A DNA stretch of 64,000 nt from an uncultured Bacteroidales bacterium (GTDB lineage: Bacteria > Bacteroidota > Bacteroidia > Bacteroidales > P3). Position numbers and translations under genes: made by a program. Numbering within the stretch: the stretch's first letter is position 1; every line of letters begins with the position of its first letter. The stretch covers positions 29,584-93,583 of the forward strand of contig CAJOIV010000010.1 in NCBI GenBank assembly GCA_905234665.1. Reading direction: 5' to 3'. Positions 1 to 8,035 of the stretch are shown in pieces. Under the pieces are notes generated by a model. That model had not been told where the DNA came from and made no database searches. It saw only the letters and a program-made list of their open reading frames with translations.

Positions 1-515
1 ATGGGGAGCGGTTCCTCCTCACCAAAAGAGTAGGCGACAGGCTTGTGCCTGTAGTGGGCAAGCATGTTCTCGTTGAGCAGCACCTCCACCTCGCGCATGG
101 TCTGCTCTATCCTGTCGGGTTTCAGCTGGCACTCCCACACCACGATGACCTGCCATCCGTTCTCTTGCAGCAAGGCGTAGTCCCGTTGGTCGCGGGCCTG
201 GTTGCGGGCGATTTTGTTGACCCAAAACTCGCGGTTGGTGTTTGGAATCTTGCAGCACTCGGAATTCTCGATTCTCAACGTTGAATTCTCAATTCTCACG
301 TTGTGTCCGTGCCAGAAGCATCCGTTCACGAAGATGGCCGTGCGGTAAGGCCGCATCACGATGTCCGGCTTCCCCGGCACGCTCTTGACGTTCAGCCTAT
401 AGCGGTATCCGTGCGCCCACAGCCACCGCCTCACCCGCATCTCCGGCCTTGTCCCCTTCGAATGAATGTGCGACATGCACTTATGCCGTTGCTCGGGTGT
501 CATCGTGTCGGTCAT
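1..515 (-). CDS. vsr: Very short patch repair endonuclease (3' end outside window)
   Basis: Nicks DNA beside T:G mismatches that arise by deamination of 5-methylcytosine. 171 residues are visible and the C-terminus runs off the window. Diagnostic blocks are MSHIHSKGTRPEMRVR, the nuclease core GKPDIV (Asp51), FVNGCFWHGH (residues 62-71), FWVNKIARN and GWQVIVVWECQL. The start at 515 gives the usual MTPEQRHKCMS N-terminus and lies 4 nt after the RhuM-family stop, so the two are probably co-transcribed. Odd: about 14 extra residues (VRIENSTLRIENSE, residues 73-86) sit inside the zinc-binding region between HGHN and CCKIPNTN. They are encoded by a spacer repeat found elsewhere in the window. Whether the enzyme still folds is unknown. 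A cognate cytosine methyltransferase is not in the window. Confidence 0.9.
   Translation of the reverse strand, partial: MTDTMTPEQRHKCMSHIHSKGTRPEMRVRRWLWAHGYRYRLNVKSVPGKPDIVMRPYRTAIFVNGCFWHGHNVRIENSTLRIENSECCKIPNTNREFWVNKIARNQARDQRDYALLQENGWQVIVVWECQLKPDRIEQTMREVEVLLNENMLAHYRHKPVAYSFGEEEPLP
258..299. repeat. Family A word repeat inside vsr
   Basis: Two adjacent AATTCTCAATTCTCA-like words, the same low-complexity sequence found in spacers at 3030-3061 and 5184-5213. Here it lies in frame within vsr and adds about 14 residues relative to the family pattern. No stop codon is introduced. Confidence 0.75.
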
Positions 516-519
516 AGGG

Positions 520-1527
520 CTATACTTTGTTTCCGAGTTGTTTCCGCATAGCTTTGTCGAAGTCAGAATCTATCTTTTGTGTACGGTTGAAAATATCGTA
601 CTCGGCAGAAGCTTTTTCTTCGGCCATGGTTTTAGAAATGGAGCCTTTGTTGGGGAGTATTTTGAAACGACGGAAATTCAGGAATTCGTTGACGCTGGCG
701 GCGAACTGCTCCATGGTGAAAGTGTTCTCGGTTTCCACCAGGTCTTCAATGTAATCGAAGAAACCCGTTACGGCACGCTCCAAACGGCGTATCTGTTGTT
801 CGTCGAGATAGTTTTTGGCTACGGTGACATCCGATTTCAGGATGCGTCCGTCGGGTGAGTTCTTCCAAGTCGTCAGCCCCATGTGTTCCTTGGTGTGATC
901 GGCGGAGGTGTAGATGATTTCGGCTGCCGTCTTGCCGGTGATAGCGTAGTGGAACTTGTTCTGCACCATGGCGTAGAAGTCCTGTGTTACAGGCGACGAC
1001 TTGTCATAGTCGATGCTGCATTCGGCGAAGATGTCAGTGATTTGCTGCCAGATGCGTCGTTCACTGGCACGGATGGAACGAATACGTTCCAGCAACTCGC
1101 GGAAATAGTCCTTGCCAAACACCGCCTCACCCTGTTTCAGTCGATTGTCGTCCAGGACAAACCCCTTGCGGATATACTCGTTTAACACCTTTGTCGCCCA
1201 TTGTCGGAAGTGCGTGGCCTTGGCCGAGTTGACGCGATAGCCGACAGATATGATGGCGTCGAGATTGTAGAAATCTACATTTTCTTTCACCTCTCCGCGG
1301 AAACCCCTATTCACGACTGTTTCCATTTTGGAAATAGTCGCATTTTTGTTGAGTTCTCCGCTGTCGTAGATGTTTTGCAGGTGCTTGCTGATGGCAGGAA
1401 CATTCACTCCGAATAGCTGTGCCATAGCCTTCTGAGTTAGCCAGATGGTTTCGTCCCGCACCACACCCTGCACACTCCCTTCATTGTCGGGAAGGTTGTA
1501 TAAAATGAATTGTATTTCGTTGGTCAT
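520..1527 (-). CDS. RhuM family protein
   Basis: 335-residue member of the RhuM family (named after a Salmonella pathogenicity island gene). Molecular function is not established, but relatives are common in accessory and restriction-linked loci. Visible features: an N-terminal helix-turn-helix-like segment (about residues 27-55, IWLTQKAMAQLFG then SKHLQNIY), the family block FYNLDAIISVGYRVNS, FRQWATKVLNEYIRKGF, and a C-terminal half with the HAITGKTAAE-like stretch HYAITGKTAAEII and DFYAMVQNKFHY. It overlaps a small upstream ORF by 4 nt (ATGA) and is followed after 4 nt by vsr, suggesting one operon. Confidence 0.85.
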   Translation of the reverse strand: MTNEIQFILYNLPDNEGSVQGVVRDETIWLTQKAMAQLFGVNVPAISKHLQNIYDSGELNKNATISKMETVVNRGFRGEVKENVDFYNLDAIISVGYRVNSAKATHFRQWATKVLNEYIRKGFVLDDNRLKQGEAVFGKDYFRELLERIRSIRASERRIWQQITDIFAECSIDYDKSSPVTQDFYAMVQNKFHYAITGKTAAEIIYTSADHTKEHMGLTTWKNSPDGRILKSDVTVAKNYLDEQQIRRLERAVTGFFDYIEDLVETENTFTMEQFAASVNEFLNFRRFKILPNKGSISKTMAEEKASAEYDIFNRTQKIDSDFDKAMRKQLGNKV

Positions 1528-1646
1528 ATTGTCTTATAGATATTCTCAATAGTGGTGTAATTAAACGGTTGAATGTTGGATTCTTTCGTATATTTTAGAA
1601 ATGCGAGCCATGCCTTCTTGCGCTCATTGCTGTCTTGATATATCAT
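1524..1646 (-). CDS. Small ORF coupled to RhuM gene
   Basis: A 40-residue reading frame (MIYQDSNERKKAWLAF, then YTTIENIYKTI at the end) whose TGA stop overlaps the ATG of the RhuM gene. I do not recognise it. It may be a short regulatory or leader peptide, or the 3' remnant of a longer gene; the frame stays open upstream but the residues there look non-coding. The overlap with the next gene is the main support. Confidence 0.4.
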   Translation of the reverse strand: MIYQDSNERKKAWLAFLKYTKESNIQPFNYTTIENIYKTI

Positions 1647-1858
1647 TCCGTCTTTTTTGTTTATATGCCTGTTTGTTAAAACTATGTGACGGGGGAGAAT
1701 AGAGGGGGAGCGGGGAGGGGGATTATACATAGTTCGGGGGTGGATAGGAGGAAGTGGGGCGGAAGTTTTGGGATAGGACGTTAAAAGAACGGACTTTGAA
1801 CGGAGTTTCATTAGCCCGAAAGATGAAGGCCGCTGCGGCGGCAGTGACGTCGGTGCGG

Positions 1859-3025
1859 TTAGTTGTCGCTCGAGAAGAAATCCTTGAGGGTGAGGTTGTC
1901 GAGGAAGTCTTCCGAGTCGGGGTCGACATAGTCGTCATCCTCGTCGTCGTCGGCATATTCGTCGGGGTTGCTGTCGCCGACGAAGGTGGCGAGCCAGTCG
2001 CGGTCGGCGTTGTGGCTGCGGCCGTTGTCGACCCACTGGTCGGGGTCGGCGTATATTTCGAGGAACTTGGCGGGGCCTTCGCAGAAGAGCTCGACATCGT
2101 CGGCCACGGCGGGGACGAGGACGCACTCGCCGGCATGCACGGGGACGACCTGGTCGAGGGTCTTGACGGCGCCAATGCCTTCGACGCAGAGGTAGACGAC
2201 GAAGGAGTCGAGCTTGGCGAGGCTCTTGCGGATGGGTTTCTGCAGGGGGATGACGCTGGTGGTGAAGTAGGGGCACTGTGCCAGGCGCGTGGTGGCGCCG
2301 GCGCGGGCGGTGTAGTGGGTCTTGCCGTCCTTGGTGGGGCCAAAGTCGATGGCGGCGAGGGCCTCGGCGGTGTGGAGTTCGCGCAGGCGGCCGTCGGTGT
2401 CGGGGCGGTTGTAGTCGTAGATGCGGTAGGTGCAGTCGCTGCTCTGCTGTATCTCGGCCAGGAGGATGCCCTTGCCGATGGCGTGGACCCGTCCGGCGGG
2501 GATGAAGAGGACGTCGCCGGCTGCGGGGTGTTCGATGTGGAGCAGTTGCTCGAAGGTGCCGTCGGCGAGGGCCTGCTGGTACTGCTCGGGGGTGGTTTTG
2601 GCGGCAAATCCGTCGACAATCTCGGCGCCCTTGTCGGCCTCAATGATATACCACATCTCGGTCTTGCCGTTGTCCATCCCGCGCTCGAAAGCCAACTTGT
2701 CGTCGGGGTGCACCTGGATGGAGAGGCGGTCGGCGGCGTCGATGAGCTTGATGAGGAGGGGGAACTGGGGGCCGAAGTGGTCGTAGTTCCGTTCGCCGAG
2801 GAGTTCGCCCATGTAAATCTCGATGGCCTCGTTGACGGTGTTGTTGGCCAGGAAGCCGTTGGCGATGACAGACTCGTTGCCTTCGACGCTGGAGAGGACC
2901 CACAGCTCGCCGCAGTTGGGCAGGGGGTCGTAGTCGAAGCCGAGGGTTTTGATGCGGTTGCCTCCCCAGACCTTGTTCTTGAACAGGGGGAGGAACTTCA
3001 TGGGGTAGAGGGTGGTGTCGAGCAT
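1859..3025 (-). CDS. manA: Mannose-6-phosphate isomerase, class I
   Basis: Cytosolic zinc enzyme interconverting fructose-6-phosphate and mannose-6-phosphate, feeding GDP-mannose and glycan synthesis. 388 residues. Metal-site motifs are QVHPDD (Gln and His ligands) and TEMWYI (Glu); the sugar-site block AGRVHAIGKGILLAEIQQ follows. The start at 3025 (MLDTTLYPMKF) puts the conserved PLFKNKVWGG at the N-terminus. Upstream lies a family A repeat and then the thioredoxin-like gene, same strand, 35 nt away. Odd: the last 40 or so residues form a very acidic tail (DDDEDDDYVDPDSEDF) absent from ordinary ManA. Confidence 0.93.
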   Translation of the reverse strand: MLDTTLYPMKFLPLFKNKVWGGNRIKTLGFDYDPLPNCGELWVLSSVEGNESVIANGFLANNTVNEAIEIYMGELLGERNYDHFGPQFPLLIKLIDAADRLSIQVHPDDKLAFERGMDNGKTEMWYIIEADKGAEIVDGFAAKTTPEQYQQALADGTFEQLLHIEHPAAGDVLFIPAGRVHAIGKGILLAEIQQSSDCTYRIYDYNRPDTDGRLRELHTAEALAAIDFGPTKDGKTHYTARAGATTRLAQCPYFTTSVIPLQKPIRKSLAKLDSFVVYLCVEGIGAVKTLDQVVPVHAGECVLVPAVADDVELFCEGPAKFLEIYADPDQWVDNGRSHNADRDWLATFVGDSNPDEYADDDEDDDYVDPDSEDFLDNLTLKDFFSSDN

Positions 3026-3029
3026 GTAG

Positions 3030-3061
3030 GAATTGATAATTGAGAATTGAAAATTGACAAT
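3030..3061. repeat. Family A word repeat in spacer
   Basis: AATTGATAATTGAGAATT followed by GAAAATTGA on the plus strand, filling the 35-nt gap between the thioredoxin-like gene and manA (both minus). A 27-nt identical copy occurs at 5184-5213, there in the opposite orientation relative to its genes. Confidence 0.8.
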
Positions 3062-3978
3062 TAGAGTATGCCGTCGAGTTCCCAGTCGCGGATGTCGCGG
3101 GTCTGGACGCGGCCTTCGGCATCGACGAGGATGGCGTAGGGGAGGTGGTCGACGGAGAGTTGCTTGAGCCAGGGGGCATCCCAGCCTGCGGGGCTGTCGT
3201 CGATGCGGATATAGACGATGCCCACGGGGTGTTTTTTGGCGATGCGGCGGGCGCGTGCCACGAACTGCTGGCAGCGGTCGCACCACGAGGCGCCGACGAC
3301 GAGGAGTGTGGGGCCTTCGGCGTTGCGGACTTCGCTGAACTTGACCTGTTTGTGGTTCTCGTCGGCGAAGGAGAAGTCGGGCATGTCGCCCCCTTCGGCC
3401 ACGGAGGGAGTCTCGCGCAGCCAGCGGCGCAGGAGGGTGTAGTGGTAGGTGTGGCGTGCGGGGCCTTCGATGAGGGGTATGAGCTGTCGCAGGAGGCTTT
3501 CGTCGAGAGACTGCATGTGGCAGTAGAGGACGAAGGGGAGGTAGATGTCGGTGGGGTGGGCCTGCACCTCTTCGCGCAGGAAAGTGGAGGGTTCGGCGGC
3601 GTTGCGCAGCTGCTCGAGGAGGTAGCGGTACTCGCTGTTGGAGCGCGAGCCCTTGATGAGCGAGGCCTCCGGGTGGGTGGCGTTGAGGGCGATGGAGAGG
3701 GAGGCGTTCTCGAGGTAGAAATAGAGGGGCTGGCGCATGGAGGGGTGGCTGAGGGAAGCCAGCACGGGCCGGCCGACGGAGCCCGAGAAGAGGAAGAGGC
3801 CGCGGTCGATGCGGGCGGAGTGGGTGTGCGAGGTCGAGTCGCCGTCGAAGACGGTCAACGTCACATCGCCCGAGAGCGAGCTCTCGCCGCTGATTTCGTA
3901 GCCCTGGGCGGACGCCGCCACGGGCATCAGCAGGAAGAGCAGGACCCAGCGGCTAATAAGAGCGGTAGGTCGAGCCAT
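3061..3978 (-). CDS. Exported thioredoxin-fold protein
   Basis: 305 residues. An N-terminal signal peptide (ISRWVLLFLLMPVAASAQG) is followed by a beta-rich N-domain like DUF4369 and a C-terminal TlpA/thioredoxin-like domain with the redox motif ASWCDRCQQF. The fold continues through KKHPVGIVYIRIDD and the conserved cis-Pro region VDHLPYAILVD. Likely a periplasmic or envelope thiol-disulfide protein. The start at 3978 is chosen because it begins just before the signal peptide; it overlaps the end of the upstream lipoprotein gene by 26 nt. manA follows downstream. The exact partner is unknown. Confidence 0.75.
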   Translation of the reverse strand: MARPTALISRWVLLFLLMPVAASAQGYEISGESSLSGDVTLTVFDGDSTSHTHSARIDRGLFLFSGSVGRPVLASLSHPSMRQPLYFYLENASLSIALNATHPEASLIKGSRSNSEYRYLLEQLRNAAEPSTFLREEVQAHPTDIYLPFVLYCHMQSLDESLLRQLIPLIEGPARHTYHYTLLRRWLRETPSVAEGGDMPDFSFADENHKQVKFSEVRNAEGPTLLVVGASWCDRCQQFVARARRIAKKHPVGIVYIRIDDSPAGWDAPWLKQLSVDHLPYAILVDAEGRVQTRDIRDWELDGIL

Positions 3979-4156
3979 TCTTCTTGTTGGTTCCCTTGAC
4001 CGTGATATTCTGCTTGACGGTCTTCTTGCTGCTATACTTCTTGGTGGGGTACATGGTGGTCGATTTTGAGGAGCTGCACGACGCAAATGTGCCTCCGATG
4101 GTCAGCAAACTGCCTGCCATGAGGAGCAGAAAGAACATCTTTGCATACTTTTTCAT
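3953..4156 (-). CDS. Small lipoprotein, Lys/Ser-rich
   Basis: 67-residue hypothetical protein. MKKYAKMFFLLLMAGSLL starts a lipoprotein signal peptide with a lipobox-like TFASC, so it is probably anchored at the envelope. The mature part is short, basic and Ser/Lys/Thr-rich (KKYSSKKTVKQN). The start at MKK (4156) is preferred over an ATG 12 codons upstream because it gives a normal signal peptide. Its 3' end overlaps the thioredoxin-like gene, suggesting co-translation. Function unknown. Confidence 0.65.
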   Translation of the reverse strand: MKKYAKMFFLLLMAGSLLTIGGTFASCSSSKSTTMYPTKKYSSKKTVKQNITVKGTNKKNGSTYRSY

Positions 4157-4289
4157 ATCAAAACGTTTTAGGTATATTACACTGTCGTTCATTGCTTTAA
4201 TGCGCCTCGTCGGCTTTGCGCGGGGCGTTTTTCAGCAATACAAAGTAACAAAAATTTCTTCAGATAGCCAAACTTTTTGAGATTTTTTG

Positions 4290-4297
4290 TACTTTTG
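4290..4297 (+). promoter_or_regulatory. -7 box TACTTTTG
   Basis: Matches the Bacteroidetes TAnnTTTG -7 element 31 nt before the ATG at 4329. It probably drives the small membrane protein and efp. Confidence 0.6.
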
Positions 4298-4328
4298 CAA
4301 CGCGAAAAACGGAAAAAAACACCCTACA

Positions 4329-4610
4329 ATGGCTATCAATTATCAAAGAAGACTAAAGGTTTACGAGTGGGTCTCGTACATCCTCATCCTGGGCGCGACG
4401 GTGCTCTATTTCGTGCTGCGCAGCCAGGGGGCCCAGGCGCTGAACCTGACGCTGGTGCTGCTGGTGCTGGCCATCGCCTGTCGGCTGATGATGGAACGCA
4501 CCCGCCGCCAGGCCGCCGACGCCGAGCTCGACGAGTTGCGCGAGGACCTGCGCAAACTCACCCAGCTGTATGCCGAGGAAAAGAAAAAGAACAATAATAG
4601 TAACAATTAA
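4329..4610 (+). CDS. Small two-helix membrane protein
   Basis: 93 residues with two predicted membrane helices ([18 protein letters not shown], then [17 protein letters not shown]) and a charged C-terminal coiled-coil tail ending in an Asn/Lys run. It sits 11 nt upstream of efp on the same strand. I do not recognise a characterised family; small membrane proteins are often found beside translation genes in Bacteroidales, but no role can be assigned. Confidence 0.7.
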   Translation: MAINYQRRLKVYEWVSYILILGATVLYFVLRSQGAQALNLTLVLLVLAIACRLMMERTRRQAADAELDELREDLRKLTQLYAEEKKKNNNSNN

Positions 4611-4621
4611 CACACAACACA

Positions 4622-5185
4622 ATGGCAACAACCGCAGACATCAAAAACGGACTTTGCATCAATTTCAACAACGACATCTACACCATCGTCGAATTCCTCC
4701 ATGTGAAACCCGGCAAGGGAGCCGCCTTCGTGCGCACCAAGATGCGCAGCGTCAAGACCGGCCGCGTGCTTGAGAACACCTTCCCCAGCGGTGCGAAAAT
4801 CGACATCGTGCGCGTCGAGCGCCGTCCCTACACCTACCTCTACAAGGAGGGCGACATGCACGTCTTCATGCACACCGAGACCTACGAGCAGCTCTACATC
4901 CCCGAGCAGATTATCAACGCCCCGCAGTTCCTCAAGGACGGCCAGTATGTCGAGGTCACCGTCGAGGCCGACACCGAGACCCCCCTCACCTGCGAACTGC
5001 CCCCGTTCATCGAGACCGTGGTGACCTACACCGAGCCCGGATTCGCCGGCAACACCGCCACCAACGCCATGAAGGACGCCACCGTCGAGCCCGGCGTGCA
5101 GGTGCGCGTGCCCCTCTTCATCAAGGAAGGCGAACGCATCAAGGTCGACACCCGCACATGCGAGTACGCTGAACGCCTCAAGTAA
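4622..5185 (+). CDS. efp: Elongation factor P
   Basis: 187-residue tRNA-mimicking factor that relieves ribosome stalling at polyproline. Domain I carries the loop [15 protein letters not shown], with Lys32 at the tip where many EF-Ps are modified. The OB-fold domains follow, ending in the conserved [21 protein letters not shown]. Length is normal for the family. It starts 11 nt after the membrane-protein gene and is followed by a family A repeat that leads into the M28 peptidase. Confidence 0.96.
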   Translation: MATTADIKNGLCINFNNDIYTIVEFLHVKPGKGAAFVRTKMRSVKTGRVLENTFPSGAKIDIVRVERRPYTYLYKEGDMHVFMHTETYEQLYIPEQIINAPQFLKDGQYVEVTVEADTETPLTCELPPFIETVVTYTEPGFAGNTATNAMKDATVEPGVQVRVPLFIKEGERIKVDTRTCEYAERLK

Positions 5186-5213
5186 ATTGATAATTGAGAA
5201 TTGAAAATTGAAA
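5184..5213. repeat. Family A word repeat providing a start codon
   Basis: AATTGATAATTGAGAATT plus GAAAATTGA fills the spacer between efp and the M28 peptidase. The final TTG of the repeat (5208-5210) is the only plausible in-frame initiation codon for the downstream lipoprotein signal peptide. Confidence 0.7.
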
Positions 5214-6239
5214 CGACTGGCAATCATTGCAGCCTGTCTGCTTGTGCTGGCAGGCTGCAACAATCATAAACCCGCGGAGGTGCCGTCGGCTCCGGCGGTG
5301 GACTATTCCGCCGTCGCGACACCCGACTTCAATGCCGACTCGGCCTATGCCTACACCGCCGCCCAGGTGGCCTTCGGCTTCCGCACCCCCGGCAGCCGCG
5401 GCCAGCAGGACTGCGCCGCCTGGCTGGCGGCACAGATGGGCCGCTGGTGCGACACGGTCATCGTGCAGGAGTTCCCCGCCACCCTCTGGGACGGCACGCG
5501 CGTGCGCGGCAAGAACATCATCGCCTCGCTGGAGGGCCACCCCGGCAGCCCTGCGGGCAAACGTATCCTGCTGGGCGCCCACTGGGACAGCCGCCTCTGG
5601 GCCGACCACGACCCCGACGAGGCCAACCACCGCAAGCCCCTGCCCGGCGCCAACGACGGCGCCAGCGGCGTGGCCGTCCTCATGGAGATGGCCCGCGCGA
5701 TGGCACAGATGCGCCCCGGCGTGGCGGTCGACTTCGTCTTCTTCGACGTCGAGGACCAGGGCATCCCCGAATGGGCCGGACGCTACGAGGACGACACCTG
5801 GTGCAAGGGCTCGCAGTACTGGTCGCAGCACCCCCACACGCCCTACTATACCGCCGTCTACGGCGTGCTGCTCGACATGGTGGGGACCCAGCAGCCCCGC
5901 TACACCAAGGAGCAGGTGAGCATGCGCTATGCCCCCGGCATCACCAACAAACTCTGGACTGCGGCGGCGGCACTGGGCTATGGCCAGGTGTTCGTCAACC
6001 GCGAGACCGACCCCATCCTCGACGACCATCTCTATGTGAACCAGATGGCGGGCATCCCGATGGTCGATATCGTGCAGAACAACGTGGGCGTGAGCTTCTT
6101 CCCCCACTGGCACACCCTCCAGGACGACATGTCGCATGTGGACCGCAACAGCCTCCGCATGGTGGGCAACGTCCTCCTCAAGACCATCTACGGCGACTAC
6201 CAGGCTATGCCTGGAGATACTCTGGCTGACGCGAAATGA
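5208..6239 (+). CDS. M28-family peptidase / glutaminyl cyclase-like lipoprotein
   Basis: 343 residues. A lipoprotein signal (KRLAIIAACLLVLAGC) precedes an M28-type zinc hydrolase domain. Candidate metal ligands and motifs: GAHWDSR (His), GANDGASG (Asp), FDVEDQG (Glu), DPILDDHLYVN (Asp) and FFPHWHTLQDD (His). The HWDSR and FPHWHTLQD blocks are typical of the branch that includes glutaminyl-peptide cyclotransferases, so either N-terminal pyroglutamate formation or aminopeptidase activity is possible. The start is a TTG within a family A repeat; no in-frame ATG precedes the signal peptide. The end overlaps the next gene by 4 nt (ATGA). Confidence 0.85.
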   Translation: MKRLAIIAACLLVLAGCNNHKPAEVPSAPAVDYSAVATPDFNADSAYAYTAAQVAFGFRTPGSRGQQDCAAWLAAQMGRWCDTVIVQEFPATLWDGTRVRGKNIIASLEGHPGSPAGKRILLGAHWDSRLWADHDPDEANHRKPLPGANDGASGVAVLMEMARAMAQMRPGVAVDFVFFDVEDQGIPEWAGRYEDDTWCKGSQYWSQHPHTPYYTAVYGVLLDMVGTQQPRYTKEQVSMRYAPGITNKLWTAAAALGYGQVFVNRETDPILDDHLYVNQMAGIPMVDIVQNNVGVSFFPHWHTLQDDMSHVDRNSLRMVGNVLLKTIYGDYQAMPGDTLADAK

Positions 6240-6661
6240 AACCGCTTGGCACTTTTACCCTCGGCGCATTATTCCTTGCAGCCTTGTTCTCCTCCTGCAA
6301 GCCCGAGGGGAGGTGCGACACGCCCATGGGCGACGCCACCTGCCAGCTGGACCTCATGCAGTATCCCAACCTCATGGGTGGCAACGGCTATGAGTACCTC
6401 GTCGGAGGCTACCAGGGCATCGTGGTGATACGCACCTCGCTGGAGCAATACGCCGCCTACGAGCGCACCTGTCCCCACGACCACGGACGCCTGGCCGTGT
6501 CCAAAGACTACGGCAGCACTGTCCTCGAATGCCCCGACTGCCACTCCTGTTTCAACGCCTTCGCCGACGGCCAGCCCCTCGAGGGCAGCCAGACCTCCTG
6601 TCCCCTTTATCAGTACGGCACCCACTACTCAGCCGGCATCCTCTACATCAGCAACTGGTAG
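6236..6661 (+). CDS. Rieske-like lipoprotein
   Basis: 141 residues with a lipoprotein signal (LGALFLAALFSSC) and a Rieske-type fold. The first cluster motif is TCPHDHGRL; the second is ECPDCHSCFN, and the C-terminal PLYQYGTHYSAGILYI resembles the end of Rieske domains. Such small Bacteroidales lipoproteins may bind a 2Fe-2S cluster, but the second motif is not the canonical CxxH, so cluster binding is uncertain. Translationally coupled (ATGA) to the M28 peptidase gene. Confidence 0.7.
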   Translation: MKPLGTFTLGALFLAALFSSCKPEGRCDTPMGDATCQLDLMQYPNLMGGNGYEYLVGGYQGIVVIRTSLEQYAAYERTCPHDHGRLAVSKDYGSTVLECPDCHSCFNAFADGQPLEGSQTSCPLYQYGTHYSAGILYISNW

Positions 6662-6785
6662 CGAGGACAAAAGGGTCCACCTCAAATCATGCTTCCCGTC
6701 CCTTACCGGGACTTCCCCCTGCCCCCGATGCTTCATAGCACCGGGCGGGGTGCGGCTTTGGTGCGGGCTCGTTTCTTCTTCGATT

Positions 6786-6854
6786 GTTCTTCGTTTCTTC
6801 TTCGATTCTTCTTCGTTTTCAAAACGGAATACAATCGAAGAACAAACGAAGAAC
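6786..6854. repeat. Large imperfect inverted repeat
   Basis: Two 23-nt arms (6786-6808 and 6832-6854; GTTCTTCGTTT.. against ..AAACGAAGAAC) with about two mismatches. The loop holds a second small inverted repeat, CGTTTT-C-AAAACG. No T-run follows, so it is not a standard terminator. It is the main structure in the otherwise gene-free stretch 6662-7360. Confidence 0.65.
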
Positions 6855-6949
6855 AAACAGGGATGAAACGACTTCGCCCCGAGGCTCCGGCGCAAGGGCG
6901 GCAAAGGATTGCGGGAGGCGATGAAAGCCCCTTGGGGTATTTTTTTTTG

Positions 6950-7057
6950 CCATGTCGGAAATATTGTGTATCTTTGTGCCCGTGCAACAATGATATAGTA
7001 ATAAACATAAACGGTTGTCATTATGTACACTAAATTCTAACAACACCTCCCGCAACG
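6950..7057 (+). pseudogene. Duplicated kbl promoter and first codons
   Basis: Closely resembles 11894-12018, the promoter and 5' end of kbl: a -7 box (TATCTTTG at 6969-6976), the leader AATAAACATAAACGGTTGTC, and ATGTACACTAAATTC at 7023-7037. The copy hits TAA at the sixth codon and loses similarity after GAGCTGGC. It is a partial duplication that still carries an apparently intact promoter. Confidence 0.75.
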
Positions 7058-7360
7058 AGCTGGCAAACGACATATTAGTAACAATGGATATATCAATTAA
7101 CGCCAACTAGCAAAAGAAGAAAAACAAACAATAACATAGCATTCGCCATTTGTTCGGTGACATTCTGAAACCTAGGAAATTTCAAAATCAGTTCTACTAC
7201 GAGCAAGTATTGTTGCCTACTTCGTTGTGGGCAGGACTTGTCTAAGTAGAACGGGTTTTCCTAGGACCCCAGAATGTGGATAAGGAATGTCCACATTTTT
7301 TATTGTCCTCCGAAAACCCGTCCACCCCACAGACGGCCCTTGCCACAACAATGCAGAGCA

Positions 7361-7576
7361 ATGGAACAGCTTGCACCGCACATCGGGCATCTTATCCGCG
7401 AGGAACTGCGACGGCAACAAAAGACCAATCTGTGGCTGGCCCAGCAAATCGGTGTCGCCCCCCGCACCGTCAACAAGATTTTCGACAAGGAGTACATCGA
7501 CACCTGTCAGCTCCTCCGCATCTCGCGAATCCTCCACACAGACTTCTTCAGCATCTACTCCGCCCTGCTGCAGTAG
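7361..7576 (+). CDS. Small helix-turn-helix protein
   Basis: 71 residues (MEQLAPHIGHLI at the start). The central NLWLAQQIGVAPRTVNKIF is a clear helix-turn-helix of the lambda-repressor/XRE type, and the C-terminal LRISRILHTDFFSIYSALL matches a recurring small Bacteroidales protein family. Probably a DNA-binding regulator, possibly of the downstream surface-protein genes. A longer frame exists upstream to 7274, but the family pattern begins at this ATG. Target unknown. Confidence 0.7.
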   Translation: MEQLAPHIGHLIREELRRQQKTNLWLAQQIGVAPRTVNKIFDKEYIDTCQLLRISRILHTDFFSIYSALLQ

Positions 7577-7763
7577 ATTGCCCAATAAGGGCAACATGCC
7601 CCTTTTGGGCAATGCGTTGGTGGTGTTATGTGCCTGTTAATGTGTAACTTTGTACTTCAATTCGATGCCGCATGGATTATTGTAATGTGCTGAGCAGGCG
7701 GTAGTTGAAATTAATGCAGACAGTCAGGAAAACATCCAAAAACCAAAATAGCAACCATAAGAA

Positions 7764-8009
7764 ATGGCAAACAACATGAGAACAACCCTGCTCCAGGCAG
7801 GAACGGCGGAGGGCCTCCCGCTGAAAAAGAAAGCCCACTACATCGCCCCGGACATCGCCACCGTGGAGTTCGCCGTGGAAATCGGCACAGCCTTTTCAAA
7901 CAACAAGGTGAATAGCTGGGGTTCTGACTGGAAAGCCCTTTCCAGCACCAGCGAAGGCACCGAAGCGTATGAAATGAGCGAGACGCAAGGCACCGGCTTC
8001 TTCGATTAA
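7764..8009 (+). CDS. Small hypothetical protein upstream of fimbrillin-like gene
   Basis: 81 residues with no signal peptide. A central HYIAPDIATVEFAVEIGTAFS resembles short Bacteroidales proteins that often precede fimbrillin-type surface genes. It ends 26 nt before the fimbrillin-like lipoprotein and is probably co-transcribed with it. Function unknown. Confidence 0.55.
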   Translation: MANNMRTTLLQAGTAEGLPLKKKAHYIAPDIATVEFAVEIGTAFSNNKVNSWGSDWKALSSTSEGTEAYEMSETQGTGFFD

Positions 8010-8035
8010 TCATTAACACAGAAAACGACATTATC

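Noticed and set aside
1754..3043. 429-codon plus-strand frame opposite manA
   Set aside because: Val/Gly/Ala/Asp-rich antisense shadow of manA with no family resemblance.
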